The notes: generated by a model not told the origin, from the letters alone. DNA of 64,000 bases from Bacteroidaceae bacterium (GCA_024401215.1 JAKSLL010000010.1:1-64000), one strand, 5' to 3'. Shown: positions 8,774 through 18,488, counted from the stretch's first letter. Translations and numbers: made by a program.

Positions 8774-8822
8774 CGTTTTAGCATTTTTTACTGTGGTTGC
8801 AAGCAGCCCAAATCCATCCACT
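8774..8822 (-). promoter_or_regulatory. Probable SAM-II riboswitch in the metK leader
   Basis: On the minus strand the RNA reads a P1 stem GTGG...CCAC enclosing GATTT, a 7-nt spacer and TTGCAA, then a 3' tail with GTAAAA and ATGCTAAAA. The SAM-II consensus, as I remember it from metX leaders, has the same order and spacing: GATTT, 7 nt, TTGCAA inside P1, followed by a GCTAAAA tail that forms the pseudoknot. It lies about 20 nt after the predicted transcription start and 159 nt before metK, whose product makes the ligand. SAM-II is known in Bacteroidetes. No covariance search was possible here. Confidence 0.72.
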
Positions 8823-8849
8823 AAAAATTATGATTTTTCAAATCGAGCA

Positions 8850-8877
8850 CAAAGGTATGATTTTTTCTCGAAACAAA
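8850..8877 (-). promoter_or_regulatory. metK promoter
   Basis: Read on the minus strand, TACCTTTG (8850-8857) matches the -7 element. A TTTG lies at 8874-8877, with a spacer of 16 nt, shorter than usual, so the -33 element is uncertain. Transcription would begin near 8842, just ahead of the riboswitch. Confidence 0.5.
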
Positions 8878-9059
8878 AAAGAGAAATGAACATAATTTAG
8901 ACAAATTATATATAAATAATGAGTAAATGATAACTTCCACAATATAATTCATGGTAATAATGATGCCTATCACAATTCGAGAGGGGAATCACTACACACA
9001 TTAGGGTTTTTGCCTGGCGGTTTAGGAAATATACCTTTTATCCATATCTGTAAATCCCA

Positions 9060-9067
9060 TATCTTTG
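9060..9067 (+). promoter_or_regulatory. -7 element for the small lipoprotein gene
   Basis: TATCTTTG matches TAnnTTTG, 46 nt ahead of the start codon. The -33 region (TTTT near 9036) is only a weak match. Confidence 0.45.
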
Positions 9068-9113
9068 CATCGTAATCAAAAACAAAACAGTAAAACTTAA
9101 AAAACTAAACAAT

Positions 9114-9272
9114 ATGAAAAAAGCAATCTTACTTCTTACAGTGATATTAGGAGCATTACTCTGTCAGTCTTGTTTCTGCGAGCATGACCTTTACGGTCCA
9201 GAGTATCATAGTTATGGACACTACTATGGTCGCCCTGCTCCCCCACCCCATCACCATTATCACAGATGGTAA
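9114..9272 (+). CDS. Small His/Tyr/Pro-rich lipoprotein (52 aa)
   Basis: The reading frame starts MKKAILLLTVILGALLCQSC, a clear lipoprotein signal with a lipobox ending QSC at residue 20. The mature peptide of about 33 residues is rich in histidine, tyrosine, glycine and proline (SYGHYYGRPAPPPHHHYHRW), with a second Cys at 22. It resembles small His/Tyr-rich surface lipoproteins of Bacteroidales; metal or polymer binding is possible but only a guess from composition. A -7 promoter element lies upstream and a series of hairpins lies downstream, which supports a separate transcript. Confidence 0.7.
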   Translation: MKKAILLLTVILGALLCQSCFCEHDLYGPEYHSYGHYYGRPAPPPHHHYHRW

Positions 9273-9745
9273 TGAAAGTCAATACAGTTTTGGTAAAACA
9301 TACATAAGTGAGAATTTTACATATTAGAAAAGGATAGATAGTTATAGGTTTTTCAAATTATACAAGCATAGATATAAAATCATTTTCATTTCCCGAGCAA
9401 TTTTTCTCTTAGCACAATGTAATGAGAACGAAAAAATGTTAGTTTGAAAATCTTTTTTAGTTCCCCGATCGTGAGATTAGGGAACTACTTTATATGGTGA
9501 CAACAGCAAAAAAAGCACTGCCACTTATCACAAGTTGCAGTGCCTCCGATACGAAATGTATCAATCGTTATGAAGCTCTAATAATCTTTTTTACCCGTCT
9601 TTGGGGTTAAAAGATTGTTAAAATTACCAATTATTTATACAGCCGCATCTATTGCAAATGCATAATTTACAAAAGAAAGATGCTCATTTGTTCATTTTTA
9701 CGAATTGTGCCCACTTTTGCTATATAGAATTTATAAGTTGCATGC
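9273..9745. other. Hairpin-rich intergenic region
   Basis: No coding sequence is visible. Four stems follow one another: TAGTTCCC/GGGAACTA (9458-9487), GCACTGC/GCAGTGC (9515-9543), GATAC/GTATC (9548-9562) and AATCTTTTTTACCC with GGGTTAAAAGATT (9583-9616). The last, read on the minus strand after the S46 gene or on the plus strand after the lipoprotein gene, is the best terminator candidate. The cluster could also be a structured RNA. Confidence 0.45.
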
Positions 9746-11902
9746 TTATTCCTCGATTGTAAGTTCATCAATGAGACGTTTCGCATGGCTGTAGTCATCC
9801 ATTACGGAAAGCACCCAGCGAATGTCCACTCCTATACAACGCTGCAAACTATTATCGAACTTGATATCTCCAGACATTGCCTCCCAGTTGCCGTCAAAGG
9901 CAAGCCCGAAAAGACGACCTCTGCCATCGAACATGCCTGAACCTGAGTTTCCACCTGTAATATCGTTTGTGGTCAGGAAACAGAGAGGAAGCTGGCCTGT
10001 ATGCTTATCAATATAACGCTTCGAGAATTTTCGTGACTTCATCCATTTATATACAGGATCGATAAGTTCAAAGTCATAATTCTTATCTCTTGTCTTATTC
10101 TTATATTCACGCTCATGCTTATTAAGGAAAGACTGGGTGGAAGTGACAAGATTGGTGGCTTCCTCTTTCAAATTGACTGCTCCCGGAGCAAAGTCTATAG
10201 GCTTACATACTCCATAGCTGAGACGCATGGTGAAATTGGCGTCTGGATAGAATTCTTTTTCGTGATTCATCTCACGAATAGCCTCACCAAGCAAACGCTC
10301 ATACTCGTTGCCACGACCTATCATGCCAAAAGCAGAAATAGAAAGGCTGAACACATCAATAGCAACATCTACCATAGGGTCGGATGCTGTCTCGGAAAAA
10401 TCATCAAACACATAAAGGCGCTCTGGATTGCAGAACACTGAATTAGCGTAAAGATAATCCACAGCCTGCTCATACCCTCCCAGAGAGTCAGCAAGACTGA
10501 CTAACGACATTGGCTTCATCTCATCAAAAGGCACATTCTTCATATAGTTCTGCAAGAGAGCGAGAAAAACCTTCTTATCGGTAGCAATATCAATATTGGA
10601 ATATGTCTTATTCACAATGTCCTTAAAGGACGACGAACCTTCATCTCCAATAATTCTGCCAGTCATATTCTTCAGCACAAATGCCAAGACATCGCTTCCA
10701 TAAAGGAAAGATTCAGACCATAGTGTTATGCCATAGTTATAAGCTGCCTCAGCATCGTATATCGCCTTAAGGGAGTCGAGCACACCTACATATCTGCTAT
10801 GAGCAAGCGTGTCGGCATCTATCCATCTCTGCACTTCTGCCTCTGCCTGTTTCTTCTCATCGATGACATTCAAATTGGTCAACGCTGTGTTCTGCCCAAG
10901 AGAGAACTTCCAGTAATTAGCACTTGAGGCATACTTGGATGCATATTTGATGCGAAGTTCATCGTTGTTGCGCATTGCCTCATTGAGGATATCAAGTTTT
11001 ACAGTACGAACCTGGTAGCGCACATCATTCTCACCATTCATCAGGTTTTCTATGCCATAGCTTGAGAGATAGCGGTCTGTGCCACCAGGATAGCCTAAAG
11101 TCATGGAATATGAGCCATAGTCATATCCCTGAAGGCTTATGCTGGCATGAAACTGCGGATGATAAGGGACATTGTCCTTGCTATATCCTGCTGGCTGATT
11201 ATTCTCGTCTGCATAGATTCGGAACACAGAGAAATCGCATGTCTGTCGAGGCCACATCCAGTTGTCGGTGTCACCACCATATTTACCAAGGCACTGAGGT
11301 GGAGCATAGACAAGGCGCACATCATCAAAACGCTGATACAAAGAAAGGAAATACTTGCTGCCGCGATAGAAAGGATTCACTTCAGCGAACACACCCTTAG
11401 CGGGATAGTCAACCATTTCCATAAGGCGGTTTGACACAGAATCCACTATATATGCACGTATTTCATTGCTCACCCCATCAGGCACTGCGCCAAGAATTAA
11501 ATCTGTCACATCAACAGTCTTTAGATGAAATAGCACATAAAGATCTTCGTTCGGCAGTTCATCAGCAAATGTCTTGGCATAAAAACCATCTTTCAGATAA
11601 TCATGCTTAGTGGTGGAATGATCCTGTATAGCGCCATATCCACAATGATGATTGGTAAACACAAGTCCATCATTAGACACTACTGTGCCAGAACAAAATC
11701 CACCCAGCTGTATTATAGCATTGTTGAGACATGGTCCGCTGCTATTGTATATCTCATCATAAGACAATTCAAGACCAAGACTGTGGAGGATAGAATCTGT
11801 CCTCTCGGAAATATGACTAACAAGCCACATTCCTTCGTCGGCTTTGACATGCTGAAAAGAAAATACAGTAAGCAATGCAGCTAATATAAATTGTAATTTC
11901 AT
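9746..11902 (-). CDS. S46 family dipeptidyl-peptidase, DPP7-like
   Basis: This is a periplasmic serine peptidase that removes dipeptides from peptide N-termini, part of amino-acid nutrition in asaccharolytic and rumen Bacteroidales. A signal peptide (MKLQFILAALLTVFSFQHVKA) precedes the chymotrypsin-like fold with catalytic His in FTNHHCGYG and Ser in GGNSGSG. In S46 enzymes the residue 18 positions after the catalytic Ser sets specificity: Gly in DPP7 (hydrophobic P1), Arg in DPP11 (acidic P1). Here the segment reads LAFDGNWE, so Gly, which points to DPP7-type specificity. An ATG 9 nt upstream (11911) is also possible. The flippase gene lies 45 bp upstream on the same strand. Confidence 0.92.
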   Translation of the reverse strand: MKLQFILAALLTVFSFQHVKADEGMWLVSHISERTDSILHSLGLELSYDEIYNSSGPCLNNAIIQLGGFCSGTVVSNDGLVFTNHHCGYGAIQDHSTTKHDYLKDGFYAKTFADELPNEDLYVLFHLKTVDVTDLILGAVPDGVSNEIRAYIVDSVSNRLMEMVDYPAKGVFAEVNPFYRGSKYFLSLYQRFDDVRLVYAPPQCLGKYGGDTDNWMWPRQTCDFSVFRIYADENNQPAGYSKDNVPYHPQFHASISLQGYDYGSYSMTLGYPGGTDRYLSSYGIENLMNGENDVRYQVRTVKLDILNEAMRNNDELRIKYASKYASSANYWKFSLGQNTALTNLNVIDEKKQAEAEVQRWIDADTLAHSRYVGVLDSLKAIYDAEAAYNYGITLWSESFLYGSDVLAFVLKNMTGRIIGDEGSSSFKDIVNKTYSNIDIATDKKVFLALLQNYMKNVPFDEMKPMSLVSLADSLGGYEQAVDYLYANSVFCNPERLYVFDDFSETASDPMVDVAIDVFSLSISAFGMIGRGNEYERLLGEAIREMNHEKEFYPDANFTMRLSYGVCKPIDFAPGAVNLKEEATNLVTSTQSFLNKHEREYKNKTRDKNYDFELIDPVYKWMKSRKFSKRYIDKHTGQLPLCFLTTNDITGGNSGSGMFDGRGRLFGLAFDGNWEAMSGDIKFDNSLQRCIGVDIRWVLSVMDDYSHAKRLIDELTIEE

Positions 11903-11947
11903 AAGAATCAAATTAAAGTTTTATAAGAATTAGCCATGATCAAATTC

Positions 11948-13411
11948 CTATCTCCTAAAATACTTCCCTACAAATGGAAGACTTGCAAGAGGCATATCCT
12001 TGCGCACAATCTCAATGATGAAGAATATGATGAGCACAGTATTCAATACAATATGCAGCCATACTGGCCATTCAGCAGGCAGATACTTCATAGCGACAAA
12101 CAATGCCACAGCAAGTATCACATATCGGGATATACTCTTCATATCGTAGTCTATAGGATATTTCTTCTGCCCTACAACATAGCTTAGTATCATAGATGTA
12201 GCATAGCCAGCAAAACCACCCCATGCACAAGCCATATAGCCATATTTAGGCACAAGCAAGATGTTGACAGCTACAAGCACAGCACATCCTGCAAAGGAAA
12301 ACCACGCACCCCATATTGTCTTGTCGATAATCTTATACCAGAAAGAAAGATTGAAGTATATGCCCATCATTATCTCTGCCGCCATTACTATAGGAATAGT
12401 GACCAGACCCTCATGATAGTCAGAATCAACTATATGCTTCAGGATATCCATATATCCCACAACACAGAGAAACGCAAACAGAGTGAAGATAATAAAATAC
12501 TTCATAGCCACAGCATAATACTCCTTTGAGTCTTTATCTTTTGACTTAGCAAAAACAATAGGCTCGTACGCATATCGGAAAGCCTGTGTTATCATCGCCA
12601 TTATCATCGCCACCTTCACACACGCTCCATACACTCCAAGCTGTACCTGAGCCTCCTCTATTGTGTGCTCGCCTGTATATGTGTAAGCCCATGGGAATAT
12701 CATCTTGTCGAATGCCTGATTGAGTATGCCTGCTATGCCAAGCACAAGAATAGGCCAAGAATATCCAAACATACGCTTCAGCAGAGTGAAGTCGAATTTC
12801 CACTTAATAGAGAAAAACTCCGGAATGAAAAAGAATGTGATGACTCCTGTGCACACAAGATTGAGACAGAACACATAGAATACATCTGTCTTCTCAAGAG
12901 CAATAAAATAAAGCAAGTTAAGTCCTATGTTCATCACTATGAAGAGCATCTTGAGAGAGGCAAATTTGATTGGACGCTTCCTATATCTCAACAAAGAGAA
13001 AGGTATCGCCTGTATGCCATCGAGAGCAACTACCGATGCCATCATAAGTATGTATTCTTGGTGGTCAGCATAGCCTAATGATGCGCTTATAGGAGTTATA
13101 AATACAAATATGAGAGCAAGAAACACCAATGACAATGAAGCTACCATTCCCATAGATGTAGAGAATACAGTATCTGGATTCTCTACATCCTTGTTGGCAA
13201 ATCGGAAGAAAGTGGTCTCCATGCCGAAAGTGAGTATCACAAGTATGAGAGCTGTATAGGCGTAGAGATTAGTAACCACGCCATATCCGCCACTTTCAGC
13301 AGATATAACATGTGTGTAAAGCGGCACAAGCAGATAATTGAGAAATCTGCCTATAATTGAAGAAAGACCATAGATAGCTGTGTCTTTCATCAGCGATTTC
13401 ATATTAGCCAT
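11948..13411 (-). CDS. Polysaccharide flippase (Wzx/MATE-like, MOP superfamily)
   Basis: This 487-aa integral membrane protein has about 14 hydrophobic segments. It begins with MKSLMKDTAIYGLSSIIGRFLNYLLVPLYT, the typical start of oligosaccharide flippases, and is probably an exporter of lipid-linked glycan repeat units across the inner membrane. There are no glycosyltransferases next to it, so its substrate cannot be inferred from context. It is upstream of and co-directional with the S46 peptidase gene. The 187-bp gap to speA holds the speA terminator. Confidence 0.88.
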   Translation of the reverse strand: MANMKSLMKDTAIYGLSSIIGRFLNYLLVPLYTHVISAESGGYGVVTNLYAYTALILVILTFGMETTFFRFANKDVENPDTVFSTSMGMVASLSLVFLALIFVFITPISASLGYADHQEYILMMASVVALDGIQAIPFSLLRYRKRPIKFASLKMLFIVMNIGLNLLYFIALEKTDVFYVFCLNLVCTGVITFFFIPEFFSIKWKFDFTLLKRMFGYSWPILVLGIAGILNQAFDKMIFPWAYTYTGEHTIEEAQVQLGVYGACVKVAMIMAMITQAFRYAYEPIVFAKSKDKDSKEYYAVAMKYFIIFTLFAFLCVVGYMDILKHIVDSDYHEGLVTIPIVMAAEIMMGIYFNLSFWYKIIDKTIWGAWFSFAGCAVLVAVNILLVPKYGYMACAWGGFAGYATSMILSYVVGQKKYPIDYDMKSISRYVILAVALFVAMKYLPAEWPVWLHIVLNTVLIIFFIIEIVRKDMPLASLPFVGKYFRR

Positions 13412-13566
13412 ATTATTACAAACTTTATGGATGTTCTAAATACAAATCAGTTTTCAGTTCGAGCACGATGCCAGCATCGCTCTATTGCTTGAAAGAAATG
13501 TCCAATTCAAGTTATTTAAGCGAGGAAGCTGATTCACATAGCTCTCCTATGATGATATTATAAAAA

Positions 13567-13588
13567 AAGTGCGGCTTCTGCCGCACTT
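13567..13588 (-). terminator. Intrinsic terminator of the topA-aroK-speA run
   Basis: Read on the minus strand, AAGTGCGGC-AGAA-GCCGCACTT forms a 9-bp GC-rich stem with a 4-nt loop followed by a run of T. It lies 11 nt after the speA stop. Confidence 0.85.
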
Positions 13589-13598
13589 AAACTTTATT

Positions 13599-15494
13599 TT
13601 ATTCCAAATAAGTGTAGCCATAAAGACCGGAGCGATAAGTGTCGAGGAATTCCTTTCCTTCCTCAAGAGTTATCTTTCCTTCTTTGATAGCCTGCTTAGT
13701 CCATATCTCAAGGCTGCGCACAAGTTTCTTTGGTTCATACTGAACAAAAGAAAGCACATCAGCCACAGTCTCGCCATCGATGATATTCTTGATGTGGTAG
13801 CCGTCTTTGTCGGTTGTGACATGTATGGCATTTGTATCTCCAAAGAGGTTGTGCATATCGCCGAGAATCTCCTGATATGCCCCAACAAGGAACACACCTA
13901 TATAATATGAGCCTTTCTTCCTGTCAAGAGAGTGAACAGGAATGAAATGATTCACTCCGCTCTCTGTAGAGAAGTTAGCAATCTTACCGTCAGAATCGCA
14001 AGTAATATCCTGAATTGTAGCATTACGGTCAGGACGCTCGTTGAGACGCTGTATAGGCATTATAGGGAATATCTGGTCGATAGCCCAAGAGTCTGGCAAT
14101 GAATGGAAGAGAGAGAAATTGCAGAAATACTTATCTGCAAGAAGCTTGTCAAGCGAATGCAACTCCTCTGGTACATGCTTCATTGTATGTGAGAGGCTGT
14201 TTGTCTCTCTTGCTACAGCCCAATACATTCTCTCTATCTCTGCACGAGTACGCAAGTCAAGCATGCCGTGAGCGAAGAGGTCAAGTGCCTCTTCACGAAT
14301 CTGCTGTGCGTCATGCCAGTTTTCAAGCATATTCTTCACATTGAGATTGCACCAGATGTCATACAAGTCTTTGGCAAGCTCATGGTCATCTTCACCAACA
14401 ACAAACTCATCAGGCATGGCTGGCACTTCAGTCGTTTCAAGCACCTCCATGATGAGCACAGAATGATGAGCAGCAAGTGAGCGCCCCCCCTCTGTAATGA
14501 TATTTGGATGAGGCACGTCATGGGTGTTGCTTGCATCCACAAATGTATATACACAGTTGTTGACATACTCCTGGATAGAGTAGTTGACAGAACTTTCGCT
14601 GTTAGAAGAGCGGCTTCCGTCATAGTCAACGCCAAGTCCACCACCACAATCCACAAATTCCACTCCAAATCCCATCTTCCGCAGTTGCACATAGAACATA
14701 GAAGCTTCACGCAGAGCATTCTGGATGCGGCGAATCTTTGTTATCTGTGAACCGATATGGAAATGTATGAGTTTGAGGCAGTCTTTCATGTCATTCTCCT
14801 CAATATAGCTCATTGCCTGAAGGAGTTCGCCTGAAGTAAGTCCAAACTTTGAAGCGTCTCCACCACTCTCTTCCCACTTGCCGGAGCCAGAAGCTGCAAG
14901 CTTGATACGAATGCCCATATTTGGACGCACACCTATCTTCTTGGCAAGCCGAGTGATAATCTCCAATTCATTGAATTTCTCAACAACGATGAAGATTCTT
15001 TTTCCCATCTTCTGAGCAAGGAGAGCCAACTCTATATAGTCCTGGTCTTTATATCCATTGCAGACAATAAGAGAGTCGCTGTCCATATTGACAGCAAGCA
15101 CAGCATGCAATTCAGGCTTAGAACCAGCCTCAAGACCGAGATTGAATTTCTTTCCATGCTTTATCACCTCCTCTACAACAGGCTGAATCTGATTAACCTT
15201 GATAGGATATATGATGAAGTTCTCGGCAGAATAGCCATACTCATTAGATGCTATCTTAAAGCAAGTGGCTGTCTTCTCTATGCGATTGTCGATGATATCT
15301 GGGAATCGAACAAGCACAGGAGCAGACACATCACGCAAAGCAAGGTCATCCATCACCTCTTTAAGGTCAACCTCCACCCCATCCTTTTTTGGAGTGACAG
15401 CTACATTGCCCTTGTCATTTATATGGAAATAGTTCACACCCCAACCTGTGATGCCATAAAGCTCGTTGGAGTCTTCAATACGCCATTTTCTCAT
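13599..15494 (-). CDS. speA: Biosynthetic arginine decarboxylase
   Basis: SpeA is a PLP enzyme that decarboxylates arginine to agmatine, the first step of a polyamine route. The 631-aa length fits the family. The N-terminal alanine-racemase-like barrel contains IIYPIKVNQIQPVVEE with the PLP lysine, followed by GLEAGSKPEL and LIHFHIGSQI. The C-terminal part contains the FVDCGGGLGVDYDGS and NIITEGGRSLAAHHSVLI segments that line the active site. It starts 10 bp after the aroK stop and is the last gene before a strong terminator, so it is probably in an operon with topA and aroK. Confidence 0.95.
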   Translation of the reverse strand: MRKWRIEDSNELYGITGWGVNYFHINDKGNVAVTPKKDGVEVDLKEVMDDLALRDVSAPVLVRFPDIIDNRIEKTATCFKIASNEYGYSAENFIIYPIKVNQIQPVVEEVIKHGKKFNLGLEAGSKPELHAVLAVNMDSDSLIVCNGYKDQDYIELALLAQKMGKRIFIVVEKFNELEIITRLAKKIGVRPNMGIRIKLAASGSGKWEESGGDASKFGLTSGELLQAMSYIEENDMKDCLKLIHFHIGSQITKIRRIQNALREASMFYVQLRKMGFGVEFVDCGGGLGVDYDGSRSSNSESSVNYSIQEYVNNCVYTFVDASNTHDVPHPNIITEGGRSLAAHHSVLIMEVLETTEVPAMPDEFVVGEDDHELAKDLYDIWCNLNVKNMLENWHDAQQIREEALDLFAHGMLDLRTRAEIERMYWAVARETNSLSHTMKHVPEELHSLDKLLADKYFCNFSLFHSLPDSWAIDQIFPIMPIQRLNERPDRNATIQDITCDSDGKIANFSTESGVNHFIPVHSLDRKKGSYYIGVFLVGAYQEILGDMHNLFGDTNAIHVTTDKDGYHIKNIIDGETVADVLSFVQYEPKKLVRSLEIWTKQAIKEGKITLEEGKEFLDTYRSGLYGYTYLE

Positions 15495-15504
15495 TTGCTA
15501 TATA

Positions 15505-16035
15505 TTAGTCTTTGATGAGGGAGATAATCTGCTGAGTGTACTTCTTTATCTCTTCCTTGTTGTGAATAACTTCTATATCTATTGTAAACTTTGCCTTTGT
15601 ATAATATGGCAGACGCGACTTTAGCGACTCATGTATGAAAGCTTCAAGTTCATCTGGTGTCTTGCCTTGTATTAGCGGCCTCTGACTCTTTCCCATCAGC
15701 AGATGCTCTTTCAGCACGGCAGGTGAAGCATTGAGATATATTGTCACTCCCTGCTCGTTCATATAGTCCATATTGTCGAAGAAGCATGGTGTGCCGCCAC
15801 CGCATGAGATTATGACATTCTCAAACTCTGCAGCCTCATGAAGCATTTTCCTTTCCACTTCACGGAAACCTTCCTCTCCACTCTCTGCGAATATCTCTGG
15901 TATCTTCTTATGGAATCTGTCTTCGATATACCAGTCGAGATCATAGAAGTCAAGCCCCATATCGCGAGCAAGCATTTTACCAATGGTGGTTTTACCTGCT
16001 CCCATATAACCTATAAGGATTATTCTCTTCATCAT
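15505..16035 (-). CDS. aroK: Shikimate kinase
   Basis: AroK phosphorylates shikimate at the 3-OH with ATP in the chorismate pathway. The 176-aa protein has a Walker A loop GYMGAGKTTIGK near residues 8-19. It also has the shikimate-binding DLDWYIEDR (DxD type) and SGEEGFREVE motifs, a CGGGTPCF loop, and the SQRPLIQGK lid region. It lies 5 bp after the topA stop and 10 bp before speA, in one tight run. Confidence 0.95.
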   Translation of the reverse strand: MMKRIILIGYMGAGKTTIGKMLARDMGLDFYDLDWYIEDRFHKKIPEIFAESGEEGFREVERKMLHEAAEFENVIISCGGGTPCFFDNMDYMNEQGVTIYLNASPAVLKEHLLMGKSQRPLIQGKTPDELEAFIHESLKSRLPYYTKAKFTIDIEVIHNKEEIKKYTQQIISLIKD

Positions 16036-16040
16036 AAAAT

Positions 16041-18353
16041 CTATCTTCTTGTAGCAGCCCTGCGACCTCTTGCTGGTTTTGATGCTGACTGAGGATTATT
16101 AACAATCTCCATGCACTCCTCGTATGTAAGCTCTGCAGGCTCCTTTATTGTCTTAGGCAATTTATAGTTAGCTCCTTTGTACTTGATGTATGGTCCAAAA
16201 CGGCCATTCATAACTTCAAGTTCAGCATCTTCAGCAAAAGTTTTCAGATGTGCTGCCGACTCACCCTTACGCTTTTCTTCTATCAGCTCGATGGCTTTAT
16301 CAAGCTCAATAATCATAGGGTCAACATCCTTAGGTATTGACACATATTTGCCTGAGTGAAGAATATATGGACCAAAACGACCAGTGCCCACTGTCACAGT
16401 CTCACCCTCATACTCGCCCAAAGTGCGAGGAAGCTTGAAAAGTTCGAGAGCCTCTTCAAGGGTGATAGTTGCCATGCTCTGCCCTTTCTTCAATTGAGCA
16501 AAACGTGGACGCTCATCTTCATTCGCCATACCAATCTGAACCATAGGGCCAAAGCGGCCAATCTTAACGCTCACAGGCTTACCTGTTTCAGGTTCTTCGC
16601 CAAGCACTCGCTCTCCCACCTTATGCTCGCTCTTCTCCTGAAGAGTAGCGTTAATCATAGGTTCGAGCTTAGCGTCAAACTCTTTCATCATCTTCTGCCA
16701 GTTTTCATTTCCTTCGGCAATCTCATCAAACTCCTTCTCGACATTTGCTGTGAAGTTGTAATCGATGATGTCTGGGAATGACTGCATGAGGAAGTCATTG
16801 ACAACTGTGCCTATATCTGTAGGAAGAAGCTTGCCCTTTTCATTGCCAAACACTTCTTTCTTGGTAGATTTCTTTATCTTTCCGCTCGAAAGCTTGATAA
16901 TGCCGAACACACGCTCTTCACCTTTCTTGTCTCCCTTTTCAACATACTCGCGCTGCTGAATAGTTGATATTGTCGGAGCGTAAGTTGATGGACGGCCAAT
17001 GCCAAGCTCTTCCAGCTTTTTAACAAGGCTTGCCTCTGTGTAACGAAGAGGATGCTGTGAGAAGCGCTCAGTAGCAAGCATCTCTTTCATTTCAAGCTTA
17101 TCACCAATATTTACAGCAGGGAGAAGACCGTCTGCCTCTTCTTGCTGGTTGTCATCATCATAAGACTCACGATATACGCGGAGGAAACCGTCAAAAGTGA
17201 TGACCTCACCTGTTGCCTGAAACTCATTATTTATCGTGATAGTTGTCTTCTCTGCCTCTGCATCAGCCATCTGGCATGCTACAGTACGCTTCCAGATGAG
17301 GTCGTACAGACGCTTCTCCTGTGCATTGCCTGAGATTTCATGATCATTGATATATGTTGGTCTGATAGCTTCGTGAGCCTCCTGAGCCCCCTTGGCACTT
17401 GTGTGGAACTGGCGTGGCTTAGAATACCTATCACCATGCATAGAGATGATTTCTTCCTTTGTTGTATTTATGCAAAGAGAAGAGAGGTTCACAGAGTCGG
17501 TACGCATGTAAGTGATATGTCCTGACTCATAAAGATGCTGAGCCACCATCATTGTCTGTGACACTGTGAAGCCGAGCTTGCGCGCAGCCTCCTGCTGGAG
17601 AGTGGATGTTGTGAATGGAGGAGCTGGAGTTTTCTTTACAGGCTTCTTCTCGATATCTGTAATCACAAATTCCTTATCCTTGCATGACTCAAGGTATTCC
17701 TCTGCTTCTGCCTCTGTCTTAAATCCTCGTCCTATAGAAGCTTTAATCTGCTGTTCGCCGATATTGAATATAGCATTCACACGATATGATGATTCGCTCT
17801 TGAAAGCTTCTATCTCTTTTTCACGCTCAACAATAAGACGCACAGCAACACTCTGCACACGACCAGCACTCAAGCTTGGCTTCAATTTCTTCCAAAGCAC
17901 TGGTGAAAGCTTAAAACCTACAATACGGTCGAGTACACGACGTGCCTGCTGAGCGTTCACCAGACCCATGTCTATCGTGCGAGGTTTTTTTATGGCATCA
18001 AGAATTGCTGTCTTTGTAATTTCATGAAATACGATACGCTTTGCCGCTTTAGGATCCAAACCTAACACTTGACTCAAATGCCAACTGATAGCCTCTCCCT
18101 CGCGGTCCTCATCGGATGCAAGCCATACGGTTTCTGCCGCCTTAGCCTGAGCCTTAAGTTCTTTTACTACAGCTTCCTTGTCTGCAGGAATCTCATACAC
18201 AGGAGAGAAATCATCAAGATTGACACTCATCTCCTTCTTCTTCAAATCCCGGATATGTCCATAGCTGGACATAACCTTATACTCATTGCCGAGGAACTTC
18301 TCCAAAGTCTTAGCCTTAGCAGGAGACTCGACTATCACCAAATTCTTTTGCAT
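16041..18353 (-). CDS. topA: DNA topoisomerase I
   Basis: This is a type IA topoisomerase that relaxes negative supercoils. I place the start at 18353 (MQKNLVIVESPAKAKTLEKF), giving 770 aa; an upstream in-frame ATG at 18410 lies between promoter and start and is less likely. The Toprim domain is N-terminal (VESPAKAK, DEDREGEAI), and the active-site tyrosine is in ITYMRTDSVNLS. Instead of zinc fingers, the C-terminus carries repeated GRFGP modules (GRFGPMVQIG, GRFGPYILHSGKYVSIP, GRFGPYIKYKGANY) and a basic tail. A -7 element TTACTTTG (minus strand, 18437-18444) lies upstream. Confidence 0.96.
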   Translation of the reverse strand: MQKNLVIVESPAKAKTLEKFLGNEYKVMSSYGHIRDLKKKEMSVNLDDFSPVYEIPADKEAVVKELKAQAKAAETVWLASDEDREGEAISWHLSQVLGLDPKAAKRIVFHEITKTAILDAIKKPRTIDMGLVNAQQARRVLDRIVGFKLSPVLWKKLKPSLSAGRVQSVAVRLIVEREKEIEAFKSESSYRVNAIFNIGEQQIKASIGRGFKTEAEAEEYLESCKDKEFVITDIEKKPVKKTPAPPFTTSTLQQEAARKLGFTVSQTMMVAQHLYESGHITYMRTDSVNLSSLCINTTKEEIISMHGDRYSKPRQFHTSAKGAQEAHEAIRPTYINDHEISGNAQEKRLYDLIWKRTVACQMADAEAEKTTITINNEFQATGEVITFDGFLRVYRESYDDDNQQEEADGLLPAVNIGDKLEMKEMLATERFSQHPLRYTEASLVKKLEELGIGRPSTYAPTISTIQQREYVEKGDKKGEERVFGIIKLSSGKIKKSTKKEVFGNEKGKLLPTDIGTVVNDFLMQSFPDIIDYNFTANVEKEFDEIAEGNENWQKMMKEFDAKLEPMINATLQEKSEHKVGERVLGEEPETGKPVSVKIGRFGPMVQIGMANEDERPRFAQLKKGQSMATITLEEALELFKLPRTLGEYEGETVTVGTGRFGPYILHSGKYVSIPKDVDPMIIELDKAIELIEEKRKGESAAHLKTFAEDAELEVMNGRFGPYIKYKGANYKLPKTIKEPAELTYEECMEIVNNPQSASKPARGRRAATRR

Positions 18354-18452
18354 ATATAGTATTTTACTTTTTCCTTGTTGAGAGGCAAAATATCGCAAAC
18401 CAGCATACACTGGGGCGATTTCTCAGTTTTGCGGTGCAAAGTAAGTAAAAAA

Positions 18453-18488
18453 AAAGATTTCCACCTATATAATAATGTGGAAATCTTT
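18453..18488 (-). terminator. Terminator of ruvB
   Basis: AAAGATTTCCAC and GTGGAAATCTTT form a perfect 12-bp stem around a 12-nt loop, with T runs on both strands. It follows ruvB by 47 nt and precedes the topA promoter. Confidence 0.8.

Larger units (their letters stand above)
8616..9113. other. Divergent intergenic region between metK and the small lipoprotein gene
   Basis: On the minus strand it holds the metK promoter, the probable SAM-II aptamer, a downstream hairpin TGAAAAAC/GTTTTTCA (8740-8764) that may be part of the expression platform, and an AT-rich GAATTAAGAATTAGAATT repeat next to the start codon. On the plus strand the right end holds the promoter of the lipoprotein gene. I see no coding sequence. 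Confidence 0.6.
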
